This document shows, piece after piece, positions 42,939 to 52,245 of a stretch of 64,000 nucleotides of DNA. Position 1 is the stretch's first letter; every line of letters starts with the position of its first letter. This stretch comes from Eubacteriales bacterium (GTDB lineage: Bacteria; Bacillota; Clostridia; Lachnospirales; Lachnospiraceae): the NCBI GenBank assembly GCA_030536575.1, contig JAUNPS010000007.1, forward strand, positions 1 to 64,000. Direction: 5' to 3'. The notes below the pieces were generated by a model. That model saw nothing but the letters and a program-made list of their open reading frames with translations. It had not been told where the DNA came from and searched no databases. Position numbers and translations under genes: made by a program.

Positions 42939-45203
42939 ATGAAAAGGCATAAGACCTCGAAATTATTTTTCTTTTCTTTTTTGGCAGTTGCGGTGATTCC
43001 CATTATCTTTTTCGTATATTCCTATTTTCTGATCGAAAATATTGTCTACGATGAGATTCAGGACAAGAATATTTCTTCGCTCCAGGCCACCAGCAAGATG
43101 GTGGATGCCTACCTTCAGGAATGCGACGCCTTTTTCAATACCCTCCAGCTCCAGACCGAGATTTCTTCCATGAGCCTGGTGGAGAACCCGAAAAACCAGA
43201 AAAGCAGCGTCACCGCCATCAACAGCTTTAAGAAATCCCTGTCCGCCTACAGCTTTCGGAGCCCCCTGTTTGACCAGCTCTATTTTTACTTTAACCGGAG
43301 CGATATCATCGTCTGCGCGGAGGACGTGTTCACGGATTCCTCGTTTTTCTATGAAAATTTCTTTCACATTGAAGGGATGGACTACGAAGAATGGAAAAGC
43401 ATGCTGAAAGAGGCCTCCTATGTGCGCTCCTACATGCCGATCATTGTCGGAACCGGCACCGCAAATGAAGACACATCCACCGAACGGAACGTCGTCTGCA
43501 TCCGGAACATTTTCCCCTATAAATCGGACACCAACGGCGCTTCCTCCATGATGCTGATCCGCGAGGAAACGCTTCTGGATCTCCTCATGCCAGCCGACGA
43601 AACCCCTGGCGTATACACGGCAATTTTGGACAGCGACGCTTCCCTGCTGGCGGCCTCGGACTGGACGTTCGACCTGCCGATCAGCCAGCTTTCCGAAACG
43701 TCCAACACGCTGACCAGCAACGGCCAGAACATGTTCGCCTTTACCGTAGAATCCTCCTACAATAGCTGGAAATATATCATCATGATTCCGCAATCCGATG
43801 TTTTGCGAAAAGTCAGCGACCTGCGGACGATCTACATTGCGGCCTCCATCCTGGCGCTGCTCATGGGAATCGGGTTTTCCATCTTCTTTTCCTTCCGCTA
43901 CAGCAGACCGATCAACGCTTCCCTGGATCAGATGAAAGAACACCTGGGCGAACCCGTGAACCTGTACAGCCTTCCCACCAACACCCAGCAGCTCATCATG
44001 GAAGAGCGAAACAAATATAACCAGCTCCAGAATCAGCTTCCGTACCTGCGCCGGGATTACATCAACACCCTGCTTCAGGGCATTGGCCAGATGGACGCCG
44101 CCCACGAAATCGGGAAGCAGCTCGGCATTGATTTTTCCTATCCCTGGTTCTGTGTGATGATTTTTAGCATTGAGGCCACGGAGGACGTGAACCTTTATCA
44201 GATTGAACAGGATAAATCGGCCATAGAATGCGCGATCCTGCGGGTTATGCCCGAAGCGCTCCTCTACGAAAGTTCCCTGAACCAATTGGAGCTCATCCAA
44301 AATCTTCCGGACAATGACCCGGCGCAGTATGACCGCCTGGATGCCCTGATCCGCGAAATTTTGCTGGAGATTACGGAAGAGACGGATGCCATTATCCAGG
44401 TTTCCTGCGGAAACATTGCAGAAGGTACGGAAGAGATCTGCCGTTCCCGCAAGCAGGCCCAGGAAGCCATGCGCTACGGGGCGCTGGACCCCAGCCAAAG
44501 CTATATCCGCTATCATGAGTTCAAAACCGGCCAGGGCGTTTCGCTCATTTCCCGTGAGAAGGGCAATGCGCTCATTGGGCTGCTCCTCCAGGGCGACACC
44601 GAAGAGGCCCTTCGCTGGATCAGCGAACTGTGGGAAAAGACCCTCGCCCAGCCCAACATTTCCCTGGACATTATCCGGCTGCTGCTGAACAATTTAAGCA
44701 ACCTGCTGTTCGAAGCTGCCAGGCGGATTCCCGCCGAGGCTGACCCGAACCACACCCTGTGCGACGAGATCATTACCATTGATAAACTTCCGACCACGTC
44801 CAGGCGGTATCAGGCGATTTTGAGTTATACGGAGAAAATCTGCGTCCAGCTCAATGAGCAGCGGCAGAAATCCGCCATCACGCTCTCGCAGAAAATTGCC
44901 GCTTATTTACAGGAAAATTATACGAACCCGTCCATGTCGCTGAAGATGACCGCGGATGCCTTTTCCCTCAGCGAGCCTTATCTTTCGCAATTTTTCAGCA
45001 AGCAGATGGGCATTCATTTTTCTGTTTACATTGAAGATCTGCGGCTGAACAGAGCGAAAGAATATTTGCAGGACACGGGAAAGACGATTAATGAAATCGC
45101 GGAGCTGGTGGGCTATAACAGTTCTTCTGTTTTCCGCAATGCGTTTAAGCGCCGTTTTGGCGTGAGTCCCGTCCAATACCGGAATGACCAGAGAAAGGAG
45201 TGA
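42939..45203 (+). CDS. Membrane-bound AraC-family transcriptional regulator
   Basis: This 754-residue one-component regulator has a membrane helix at about residues 10-32, an extracellular Cache-like sensor (about 33-285), a second helix (about 288-312) and a cytoplasmic part. The C-terminal 100 residues form an AraC-type DNA-binding domain (SLKMTADAFSLSEPYLSQFF, then INEIAELVGYNSSSVFRNAF and FGVSPVQYR). The plan joins the sensor of a YesM kinase to the output of a YesN regulator without phosphotransfer. It sits between the fucosidase and deoxygalactonokinase genes and probably controls both divergent operons. Confidence 0.88.
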   Translation: MKRHKTSKLFFFSFLAVAVIPIIFFVYSYFLIENIVYDEIQDKNISSLQATSKMVDAYLQECDAFFNTLQLQTEISSMSLVENPKNQKSSVTAINSFKKSLSAYSFRSPLFDQLYFYFNRSDIIVCAEDVFTDSSFFYENFFHIEGMDYEEWKSMLKEASYVRSYMPIIVGTGTANEDTSTERNVVCIRNIFPYKSDTNGASSMMLIREETLLDLLMPADETPGVYTAILDSDASLLAASDWTFDLPISQLSETSNTLTSNGQNMFAFTVESSYNSWKYIIMIPQSDVLRKVSDLRTIYIAASILALLMGIGFSIFFSFRYSRPINASLDQMKEHLGEPVNLYSLPTNTQQLIMEERNKYNQLQNQLPYLRRDYINTLLQGIGQMDAAHEIGKQLGIDFSYPWFCVMIFSIEATEDVNLYQIEQDKSAIECAILRVMPEALLYESSLNQLELIQNLPDNDPAQYDRLDALIREILLEITEETDAIIQVSCGNIAEGTEEICRSRKQAQEAMRYGALDPSQSYIRYHEFKTGQGVSLISREKGNALIGLLLQGDTEEALRWISELWEKTLAQPNISLDIIRLLLNNLSNLLFEAARRIPAEADPNHTLCDEIITIDKLPTTSRRYQAILSYTEKICVQLNEQRQKSAITLSQKIAAYLQENYTNPSMSLKMTADAFSLSEPYLSQFFSKQMGIHFSVYIEDLRLNRAKEYLQDTGKTINEIAELVGYNSSSVFRNAFKRRFGVSPVQYRNDQRKE

Positions 45204-45210
45204 GTGAACC

Positions 45211-46209
45211 TTGAACTGCTTTTTTACCATTGATACTGGTACTACAAATACGCGTATTTATCTTCTGGATGCGCGTGGAAACGTGTGCGATACGTTTCGG
45301 GCTGACGTTGGGGTGCGGGCGACGGCTGAGGATGGAAATCCGGACAGGCTGACGGCGGCGCTGCGGACAGGGATCCGGGTGCTGCGGGAACGCCATTCCA
45401 TCGGGCGGGCAGACATTTGCCGGATTCTGGCGTCCGGTATGATTACATCGGATATGGGGATTTTCGAGGTTCCGCATTTGACGGCTCCGGCGGGGATAGC
45501 GGATTTCCGTAAGGCGGCGAAAACGGTTTTGCTCCCGGAGATCTGTGAGGTTCCCATTACGTTTCTTCCCGGCCTGAAGAACCGTACCGCTGCGGTCGAT
45601 TGGAATCATTTTGAAGAAATGGATATGATGCGCGGTGAAGAAACCGAGGCGTTTGCGATTCTGGAAGACCTTCCTTTCCGTGGGGAATGCCTGCTGGTTC
45701 TGCCCGGTTCGCATACGAAATTTGTCAGCATTGGGGAAGGGAAGAAAATCCTGGGGTGTCTTACCACTTTAAGCGGTGAATTGCTCGACGTTGTCACGCA
45801 TCATACCCTGCTCGCGGACAGTGTGGAAAAGAAGTTCGTTTCCTCCTATGAGAAAGCTTTTGTCCTGGCCGGGTACCGCACCGCAAAGGCCGTCGGCCTG
45901 TCCAGAGCCCTCTTTTCCGCCCGGATTTTGGGGCAATTTGCCGAAAAGGACGCGAACCGGCTCGCGAATTATCTGCTTGGCGCGATCCTGCAAAGCGACG
46001 TGGAAGCGCTCCAAAAAACTTCCGCATTGCCCGTCCATGCACAGACGCCTATTTTCGTTGCCGGAAAGGAGCCGCTTAAACGGGCTATGATTGATGTTCT
46101 TCGCGAAAGCGGCGCGTTTCGGGAGGCTGCGGGCGTCTCCTCTCCTTATGAATCCTGCCTTTCCGCGCGCGGGGCTTATCTGATTTTGGGCGAAAAAAAT
46201 CCCGTCTGA
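45211..46209 (+). CDS. dgoK: 2-dehydro-3-deoxygalactonokinase
   Basis: This 332-residue ASKHA-fold sugar kinase has the phosphate loop IDTGTTNTR at residues 7-15. It phosphorylates 2-dehydro-3-deoxygalactonate at C6, the step between galactonate dehydratase and the aldolase. Family-typical segments are SGMITSDMGIFEVPHL, RGEETEAF and LPGSHTKFV. A TTG start is the best fit (AAAGGAG ten bases upstream, seven bases after the regulator stop). The gene is on the opposite operon from the dehydratase and aldolase, so the pathway depends on coordinated expression of both operons. Confidence 0.88.
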   Translation: MNCFFTIDTGTTNTRIYLLDARGNVCDTFRADVGVRATAEDGNPDRLTAALRTGIRVLRERHSIGRADICRILASGMITSDMGIFEVPHLTAPAGIADFRKAAKTVLLPEICEVPITFLPGLKNRTAAVDWNHFEEMDMMRGEETEAFAILEDLPFRGECLLVLPGSHTKFVSIGEGKKILGCLTTLSGELLDVVTHHTLLADSVEKKFVSSYEKAFVLAGYRTAKAVGLSRALFSARILGQFAEKDANRLANYLLGAILQSDVEALQKTSALPVHAQTPIFVAGKEPLKRAMIDVLRESGAFREAAGVSSPYESCLSARGAYLILGEKNPV

Positions 46210-46242
46210 GGCCATTTCCAGCCCCGGACGGGTCTTCTTTTT
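46201..46242 (+). terminator. Terminator after dgoK
   Basis: CCCGTC (46201-46206) pairs with GACGGG (46227-46232), with an inner GG/CC pairing, followed by TCTTCTTTTT. It overlaps the end of dgoK and separates it from the convergent response regulator gene. Confidence 0.7.
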
Positions 46243-46244
46243 CA

Positions 46245-46934
46245 TCAGATCTTAAAGCGGTATCCCACTCCCCAAATCGTCTCGATATACTGCGGCTTCG
46301 CCGTATTAACCTCGATCTTCTCCCGAATCTTTTTAATATGTACGGTAACAGTCGCAATGTCCCCGATGGATTCCATATCCCAAATCTCCCGGAACAGCTC
46401 CTCCTTCGTAAACACATGGTTCGGATTCTCAGCCAGGAACGTCAGCAGGTCAAATTCCTTCGTCGTAAAGTTTTTCTCCTCGCCGTTTACCCAGACACGC
46501 CGCGCAGTCTTATCGATCTTAATCCCCCGAATCTCGATCACATCGTTCTTCGCCGCAGAGAATCCCACCAGACGGTCATAGCGCGCCATATGCGCTTTCA
46601 CCCGCGCCACCAACTCGCTGGGGCTGAAGGGCTTCGTCATATAGTCGTCCGCGCCCAGGCCCAGGCCGCGAATCTTGTCGATATCGTCTTTCTTGGCGGA
46701 AACCATGATGACCGGCGTATTCTTGTGATTCCGAATCTCTTTACAGATTTCGAACCCGTCTATCTCCGGCAGCATCAGATCCAGGATAAACAGGTCAAAT
46801 TCTTCCGACAGGGCGCGCTTTAACCCCACGTCTCCCCGGTTTTCGATCTCCACATCGAACCCGCTCAGTTCCAGATAATCCTTCTCTAAGTCTGCAATGC
46901 TCTCTTCGTCTTCAATAATAAGAATCCTGCTCAT
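46245..46934 (-). CDS. Response regulator of the OmpR/PhoB type
   Basis: This 229-residue protein has a receiver domain (acidic pair near 8-10, phospho-Asp in FILDLMLP near residue 52, Lys in MTKPFSPSE near 103) and a C-terminal winged helix (FTTKEFDLLTFLAENPNHVF, ending in VGYRFKI). The gene overlaps its kinase by four bases. It is similar in layout to VanR-type regulators. Its target is unknown; an inverted repeat in front of the kinase gene suggests autoregulation. Confidence 0.93.
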   Translation of the reverse strand: MSRILIIEDEESIADLEKDYLELSGFDVEIENRGDVGLKRALSEEFDLFILDLMLPEIDGFEICKEIRNHKNTPVIMVSAKKDDIDKIRGLGLGADDYMTKPFSPSELVARVKAHMARYDRLVGFSAAKNDVIEIRGIKIDKTARRVWVNGEEKNFTTKEFDLLTFLAENPNHVFTKEELFREIWDMESIGDIATVTVHIKKIREKIEVNTAKPQYIETIWGVGYRFKI

Positions 46935-48421
46935 GAAATGGGCACCTCCTGGTATTTTCTTAATACGAAGTACATCACGGTTCCGGCTCCCAGCTTGCTG
47001 CTGGCCCAGATTTTCCCGCCGTGGTCTTCGATGATTTTTCGCACAATGGACAGGCCGATTCCGCTTCCGCCCTGGGCTGAATTCCGGGACGCGTCGGTAC
47101 GGTAGAAGCGGTCGAAGATGTTCGGAAGCTCTTTGGCGCCGATACCTTTGCCGTTGTCTTCGATTTCGACCTGGATGAAGTCGCCGACGTCTTTCACGCG
47201 GATGTTGATAAAGCCTTTGGATTTGTCCATGTATTTTACGGAATTGCCGATGATGTTGTTAATGACGCGCTTTAGCTGCTCCGCGTCGGCAATCACCACC
47301 GTGTCTTTGTCCGCATAGTTGATGTAGGAAAGCTCGATGCCTTTCGCTTCCAGATCCAGCCCGACTTCTTCGATGCAGTCGTCGAAATAGTCTGCTACAT
47401 TGATCTTATTAAACGTATAGGGAATCCGATTCGTATCGATCTTTGAATAGAAGGTCAGTTCATTGATCAGGCGGTCCATGTCGTTGGCTTTGTTATAGAT
47501 GGTGCGGATGTATTTATCCATCTTTTCCGGTGTGTCGGCCACGCCGTCCATAATCCCTTCCACGTAGCCTTTGATGGAGGTGATGGGGGTCTTCAGGTCA
47601 TGGGAAATGTTGCTGATCAGCTCCCTGCTTTCCTTGTCGTAGGCGGCTTTTTCCTCCTGGGACTCCACCAGGCGCTGGCGCATTTCCTCAAAATCCCGGC
47701 ACAGTTCGCTGAATTCGTCGTCCCCTTCGGCTTCCATCGTGAAGTCTAGGTTTCCTTCTTTGATGTTTTGGGTCGCAATTTTCAGGGACTGCAAAGGGGC
47801 ACTGATCCCCCGGTAAATCCACGCGCTCAGTAATCCGGCGGTGACAATCAGGATCAGGACAACGGCGATCAGAATGTTCCGCATCATTGTCTTCACCTGC
47901 GGGAGCATTTCGCTGACCCGCATAATAATAAAGGCGCTCCCGGTTTCTCCGTCGGAGAATTCCAGGTCAAGCTGTTTGACAAAGGCCTGGACGTCTTTGC
48001 CAATGTAGGTGCCGCGGTCAGCGCTTTCCTGGCTGGCTCCATATGCCGGCAGTTCCTGGAAAAGCTTCGTCACGTTCCGGTCGGAGCCACAGTAGACCAT
48101 CTGCTCGCCGTGGCGAACGATCAGGTAGGCGCTCTGGGCGCTTAACTTTTCGTTTAAAGCGTCCTGGTACACGCCGTCCAGGAACTGGTCGGGGTCGGCG
48201 GCGGCATCTTCCTGCATGGTTTCGAAGGTCGAAGAGGTCATGCTGTTGAGGAGCTGGATGGAATTGGAGAGGGTTTCGTAGGTTACGTTCGTAATGCCAA
48301 ATTTATTTTCAATCGTTCGGATCTGGAATTGGGAAAAGCCGTACAGGGCTAATCCGGTCATCAGGAGTGGGACGCAGATAATGATGAAAAAGGTGATGAT
48401 GAGTCTTGTTTTTAGTTTCAT
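46931..48421 (-). CDS. Sensor histidine kinase (HAMP-HisKA-HATPase)
   Basis: This 496-residue membrane kinase has a first helix at about 8-30, an extracellular sensor region to about 180, a second helix about 183-205 and a HAMP domain. HisKA has the phospho-acceptor in ISHDLKTPITSIKGYVEG, and the ATPase domain has the N box (VINNIIGNSVKY), DNGKGI and GGSGIGLSIV. It pairs with the downstream OmpR-type regulator. The signal cannot be read from sequence. It lies next to a decayed ABC exporter locus, but no functional link is shown. Confidence 0.93.
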   Translation of the reverse strand: MKLKTRLIITFFIIICVPLLMTGLALYGFSQFQIRTIENKFGITNVTYETLSNSIQLLNSMTSSTFETMQEDAAADPDQFLDGVYQDALNEKLSAQSAYLIVRHGEQMVYCGSDRNVTKLFQELPAYGASQESADRGTYIGKDVQAFVKQLDLEFSDGETGSAFIIMRVSEMLPQVKTMMRNILIAVVLILIVTAGLLSAWIYRGISAPLQSLKIATQNIKEGNLDFTMEAEGDDEFSELCRDFEEMRQRLVESQEEKAAYDKESRELISNISHDLKTPITSIKGYVEGIMDGVADTPEKMDKYIRTIYNKANDMDRLINELTFYSKIDTNRIPYTFNKINVADYFDDCIEEVGLDLEAKGIELSYINYADKDTVVIADAEQLKRVINNIIGNSVKYMDKSKGFINIRVKDVGDFIQVEIEDNGKGIGAKELPNIFDRFYRTDASRNSAQGGSGIGLSIVRKIIEDHGGKIWASSKLGAGTVMYFVLRKYQEVPIS

Positions 48422-48450
48422 CTGCTATCGTCTCCTTTTTTCGCTTGTGT

Positions 48451-48479
48451 GGGAACAGAGTTCCCGATGATTTATTATA
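48451..48479 (-). promoter_or_regulatory. Extended -10 element and inverted repeat before the kinase gene
   Basis: On the minus strand TGC-TATAAT (TATAAT at 48474-48479) forms an extended -10 element; no good -35 box is seen. A perfect inverted repeat GGGAAC-AGA-GTTCCC lies at 48451-48465, between this and the kinase start. It could be an operator. Confidence 0.45.
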
Positions 48480-48575
48480 GCACACACAACGTAAGTTTTG
48501 AAACAAAACAACAGCAAAGTTTTCTAAACTTTTCATAAACAAGAGAGATACAGGACTTTCTTCCACAACAAACGG

Positions 48576-48645
48576 GGCCGCCGCCCCGGCCTGGCCCCGC
48601 CCCTTTCCACAGCAAACGGGGCTCCCGCCACCGCGGCAAGCCCCG
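48576..48645. terminator. GC-rich hairpins beyond the ABC permease remnant
   Basis: A strong stem ACGGGGCT / AGCCCCGT (about 48617-48645) with five T on its plus-strand side, and a GC-rich fold before it, lie just downstream of the minus-strand permease remnant. The T-tract on the minus side is poor, so efficient leftward termination is uncertain. Confidence 0.4.
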
Positions 48646-48682
48646 TTTTTCATCACCTTCTAAAAACTCCTCTCCTTCTTTA

Positions 48683-50143
48683 TTATAATGGCAAATCCTT
48701 CTTCGTAAAGATCACGCACCCAGCCGCATACAGCACCGCCGCAAGCCCGGCCAGCACGCCCAGCCCCACGCCGAAATCTCCCAGCGCCAGGATCTCCTGC
48801 GTATCAAACAGCGTCGTCAGCGTAATATACTTCAGGTTTTCCAAATTCTCGCTCATCTCCACAATAATGCTGATCACGAAGAAAGCAAACGGCAGACCGC
48901 CTCCAACCGCCATCGCATTTTTCGTGCGGTTAAACAGACAGCTCGCAAAGAATCCAATCCCACTGAACGCCAGAATCAGCAGACAGCATCCAATATTCAG
49001 CCACGCATACGTCTCCATATCAAACTCAACGCTGTAATCTTCATTCAGAGCCGAAGTCGCCAACGATTCATTAATCATTCCATTCAGCACTTCTTCGCTT
49101 AATCCGCTTACTTTAACCGCGGCCTCCATCGCCTCCTGATCCTTCATCCAAAGCATGTTGTCCGCAAGCGTCACCGTATCCGTCCCCAATGCCTTCGCGG
49201 CAGCTTCCATCGCCGTTTTAAACGCCAGCTCCAGGTCAGCTTCCTCTTCTTCCTCAGCCGCAGCCTGACGTCCGGCCGTTCCCGTTGTCACGGTTTCCGT
49301 TTCCAGCTCCTCCGTTTCGGTTTCCGCAGCCTTTTCCCGGATAAACGCCTTATATTCCGTCGGCGTCATATCCATATAAGCCGCCCCTTCTTTTAAAGCG
49401 TCGTCACTGGTAAGGATCAGCGACGGATCTTCCTCCAGCTCCTGCCAGGTAATTTCAATCTCATCGTCGTCCATATCGTCATCGTCTTCATAAAGGTCTT
49501 CCCGTTCCTCCGTCAGCTCCTTCGCCGCGGCCTTATAGCTCTTTCTCAGCATTGCCTTGTCCAGATAAAGCGCATAGCTCTCCACGTCCATTTCCCGTGC
49601 ATCCGCGCCCGCTTTCAGCGCATTTTCATCTTCTTTAATCACATAAAGGTGATCTCTCACATAGCTTTCTTTCCGGTTCAATGCGTCCGCCGCATCCTTC
49701 ACATCATCGGTCACAACCGTATCGCTGACGCAATGCTGGAACAGCTCCGCCGCCCCAATCCCGACGCCTGCCTGGATCACAAACATCAAAATAACCGAAC
49801 CGATCATGTAGATCATTTTCGTGATCACCACGCTGCTGCGCTTAACCGGCGTGGAAAGCGTATACGCCATCGAACCGCTGTCCACCTCATCCGCAACCAG
49901 ATTCGTCGAAGTAATGATGACATACACCATCCCCAACAGCACGGCGATCATCTTATAATAGCTTTCCAGACTTCCCAAAAAGCTGGTGAAATTCTGCGCC
50001 ACATCCCCAAAAGACGTTCCCTGTACCGCATCGACCACAGCTCCAAAAGCATCCGGATCGAAGCTCCAGATACAAATTGAGAGAATCAGGCACATCACAA
50101 AGGTAAACAGCGCCCATGTTTTTCCGTGGCTCCGGACACATAT
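48683..50143 (-). pseudogene. ABC-2 type permease, 5'-truncated remnant
   Basis: This frame of about 485 residues encodes an ABC-2 exporter membrane subunit. RSHGKTWALFTFVMCLILSI holds the first helix, ADEVDSGSMAYTLSTPVKRSSVV is typical of ABC-2 permeases, then comes a very acidic extracellular stretch rich in Glu and Asp (about 180-330), and three or four C-terminal helices. The natural start is missing: upstream of about 50143 the frame runs through sequence that codes for an ATPase in another frame. The only start there is a TTG without a clear ribosome binding site. A deletion seems to have joined the two genes. Confidence 0.75.
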
Positions 50144-50465
50144 CCTTGCATCCCAGCATTTCCATCTGTCTTTGCAGGAAAATCTCCCCGGTTTCCGCAT
50201 CCGGAAACGCGATCTCCCCCGGTATATACCCCACAAGCCTTTTGATCTTCGCGGACTCCCGCCAGCAGTCCATGCCCCGGATGGTCGCCCGACCCGATTC
50301 CGGGTTCAGAAATCCCATCAAATGGCGGATCGTCGTGGTTTTTCCGGCTCCGTTGATTCCCACGAACCCGAACGTCTCTCCTTCTTCGACGGAAAATGTC
50401 AGCTCAAAAATGCCATGTCCCTGACCGTAATCTTTTGTCAGGCCATTCAGATCAATGCACGCCAT
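50142..50465 (-). pseudogene. ABC transporter ATPase, 3'-truncated remnant
   Basis: The first 108 codons encode an ABC ATPase N-terminal half: MACIDLNGLTKDYGQGHG, Walker A in GINGAGKTTT, Q-loop region VGYIPGEIAFPDAE and then LQRQMEMLGC. At about 50142 homology stops and the frame runs out in unrelated residues to a stop at 49953. The signature motif, Walker B and C-terminal half are missing. Compared with the neighbouring paralogue, about 200 codons have been lost together with the start of the permease gene. The product cannot be a working ATPase. Confidence 0.8.
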
Positions 50466-51390
50466 GCAGCATTCCCTCCCTTCCTTCTTCCACGGATTTT
50501 TTCCGGTCGTAAAAATTCATAAAGTAATCTTCCAGCGTGAATTTGATTTCCGAAATAAAATGCAGCTCATAACCGCTCATCTCTTCAAAAAACTGATGGA
50601 TGTTTTCGTCTCTGATCATGACCTTCACCTGGTTGTGTTTCGGCCGCTTCGCACTCAGTTCCAGTTTCGTATTCGCCAGGAACCGGAAATACTCCGTTTC
50701 ACTGTCAAATTCAACCTTAAAAACCTTCTCTTCATTGTGCCGCAGGCTGTCCGCCACAATCGTCGAAACCAGAACGCCGTCTTTTATAATCGCAATCCTG
50801 TCGCAGGTCGCGTCCACCTCGCTGAAAATATGGCTGGAAAGCAGGATGGTTCTCCCCCGTTCCTTCTCTTCCAGGATAAATTCAATGAACCGCTCCTGCA
50901 TGATCGGATCCAAACCGCTGGTGGGTTCGTCCAGCACCAGAATTTCCGGATCGTGCATAAATGCCGTCACAATCGCCAGCTTCCGCTTCATGCCAAGGCT
51001 CATCCGCTTCAAATCCCCGCTTGCGTCTAACTCAAACTTTTTCAATAAATAATCCGTCATCTTCCGGTCGGAGATTCCCCGCAGGCTTGCCATATGGTCA
51101 ATAAACTGGTTTCCGGTCATATTCGCGGGAAATGCGATTTCACCGGGCAGGTAGCCAAGCTGCCTTTGAATCGGCGCGGAATATTTCCAGCTTTCCTTTC
51201 CCTATACGGTAATCATCCCTTCCTGGGGTTTCGAAAACCCCATAATATGCCGGATCGTGGTGGTCTTACCTGCGCCGTTGGGCCCCAGGAAGCCGAAAAC
51301 CTCTCCTTCCTCCACCCCAAAAGACACGTCGAAGACGCCTCGTCCGAATCCGTAATCTTTCGTCAGATGATCGACTTGAATCATTTGCAT
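50452..51390 (-). pseudogene. ABC transporter ATPase interrupted by an in-frame TAG
   Basis: The full frame would encode about 312 residues, normal for ABC-2 exporter ATPases. Residues 1-62 include Walker A in GPNGAGKTTT and the GMITV segment, then TAG stands at 51202-51204. The same frame continues after it: GKESWKYSAPIQRQLGYLPGEIAFP, signature SLGMKRKLA, Walker B EILVLDEP and SSHIFSEV. A single base change would restore a sense codon. An internal ATG at 51120 could make a product lacking Walker A. The start follows AGGAGAGG. The promoter and operators upstream look intact, so the lesion may be recent, or the codon may be read through. Confidence 0.8.
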
Positions 51391-51417
51391 GAATCAACCT
51401 CTCCTTTCATTTCTTTC

Positions 51418-51506
51418 CAACAATGTTGTTTGCTGATTGATCGGATGTGCCCCATTATAAAATTACCGTTTCCCGGTTTCAACCAACAATTCCATCATAA
51501 TGTTGG
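51418..51506 (-). promoter_or_regulatory. Promoter and TetR-type operators of the ABC exporter locus
   Basis: On the minus strand TTGAAA (51477-51482) and TATAAT (51454-51459) are 17 bases apart. An inverted repeat CCAACA-N12-TGTTGG (51483-51506) touches the -35 box, and a second palindrome CAACA-A-TGTTG (51418-51428) lies after the start point. The divergent TetR gene next door is the obvious candidate binder. Confidence 0.65.
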
Positions 51507-51563
51507 ATTTTGATTCATTTTATTTTTTATTTAGAATCCTTATTTTTATTTCGCTTTTTACGG

Positions 51564-51592
51564 TTGAATCCGACACTATGTTGTGATATGAT
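51564..51592 (+). promoter_or_regulatory. Promoter of the TetR gene at 51.6 kb
   Basis: TTGAAT (51564-51569) and TATGAT (51587-51592) are 17 bases apart, 30 bases before the start codon. The spacer contains ATGTTG, a half-site like those in the ABC operators, consistent with autoregulation. Confidence 0.6.
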
Positions 51593-51622
51593 AAAAATAA
51601 TTTAGAAAAGTGGGGCGGTAAA

Positions 51623-52195
51623 ATGGCCAAATACGTGAACGCGGCGCAGAAAACGAAAACCCTGCTGCGGGAAACCTTCTGGCAGCTTTATCAGGAAAAA
51701 GCGATTGAAAAAATAACCGTTCGGGAAATTATTGCGGAAGCCCATCTGAACCGAAGCACGTTTTATGAATATTACTCCGATATCTATGCGGTACTGAATG
51801 AGATTGAAGAAGAATTGTTTAATGAATTGTTTGAGAACGGAAGCCAGCTGCTTTCCGATTACCAGAGTTCCCTGGACGAACTTCTTTACGATATTGCGCA
51901 GAAATACCGAAAGCACCAGAAATATTTGAAAGTCCTTCTGGGCCGTCACGGCGACCCGCTGTTTGTGGACAAACTAAAAGAGCGCATGAAACTGCTCCTG
52001 CGCCCCTTTATCGTATCGTCCGACATGCCGATTTCACAAAACCCGGACTATTTTCTGGAGTATGTTACGAACGGCCTGATTGGCATCCTGATGTACTGGC
52101 AGCAGAAAGACCGGAAACGGCCGATCGAAGATCTTTTGAAGATTTGTAAAGAAATTGTTCTGCCGGAGCAGTTTTTGATTCCGCAGGAGGCCTGA
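51623..52195 (+). CDS. TetR/AcrR family regulator
   Basis: This 190-residue protein has an N-terminal helix-turn-helix (KITVREIIAEAHLNRSTFYEYYSDIYAVLNEI, about residues 30-60). The C-terminal ligand domain, with the DPLFVDKLKERMK helix and FLEYVTNGLIGILMYWQQ, resembles TetR proteins that control exporters. It is divergent from the damaged ABC exporter genes, and CCAACA-type inverted repeats lie in between. GGGGCGG lies about five bases before the ATG. Confidence 0.9.
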   Translation: MAKYVNAAQKTKTLLRETFWQLYQEKAIEKITVREIIAEAHLNRSTFYEYYSDIYAVLNEIEEELFNELFENGSQLLSDYQSSLDELLYDIAQKYRKHQKYLKVLLGRHGDPLFVDKLKERMKLLLRPFIVSSDMPISQNPDYFLEYVTNGLIGILMYWQQKDRKRPIEDLLKICKEIVLPEQFLIPQEA

Positions 52196-52219
52196 TTTTC
52201 CTTTTCTTTGTCCGTTACA

Positions 52220-52243
52220 AACAGGCCTTCAGCCCCGGCTGTT
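52220..52243. terminator. Hairpin between convergent TetR and reductase genes
   Basis: AACAG and CTGTT flank CC/GG pairs around a small loop, placed two bases beyond the reductase stop. The T-tracts are short on both sides, so this is a modest terminator candidate. Confidence 0.4.
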
Positions 52244-52245
52244 CG

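Noticed and set aside
42963-44516. Long frame antisense to the membrane AraC regulator
   Set aside because: It is a composition shadow; the real gene shows helices and a DNA-binding domain.
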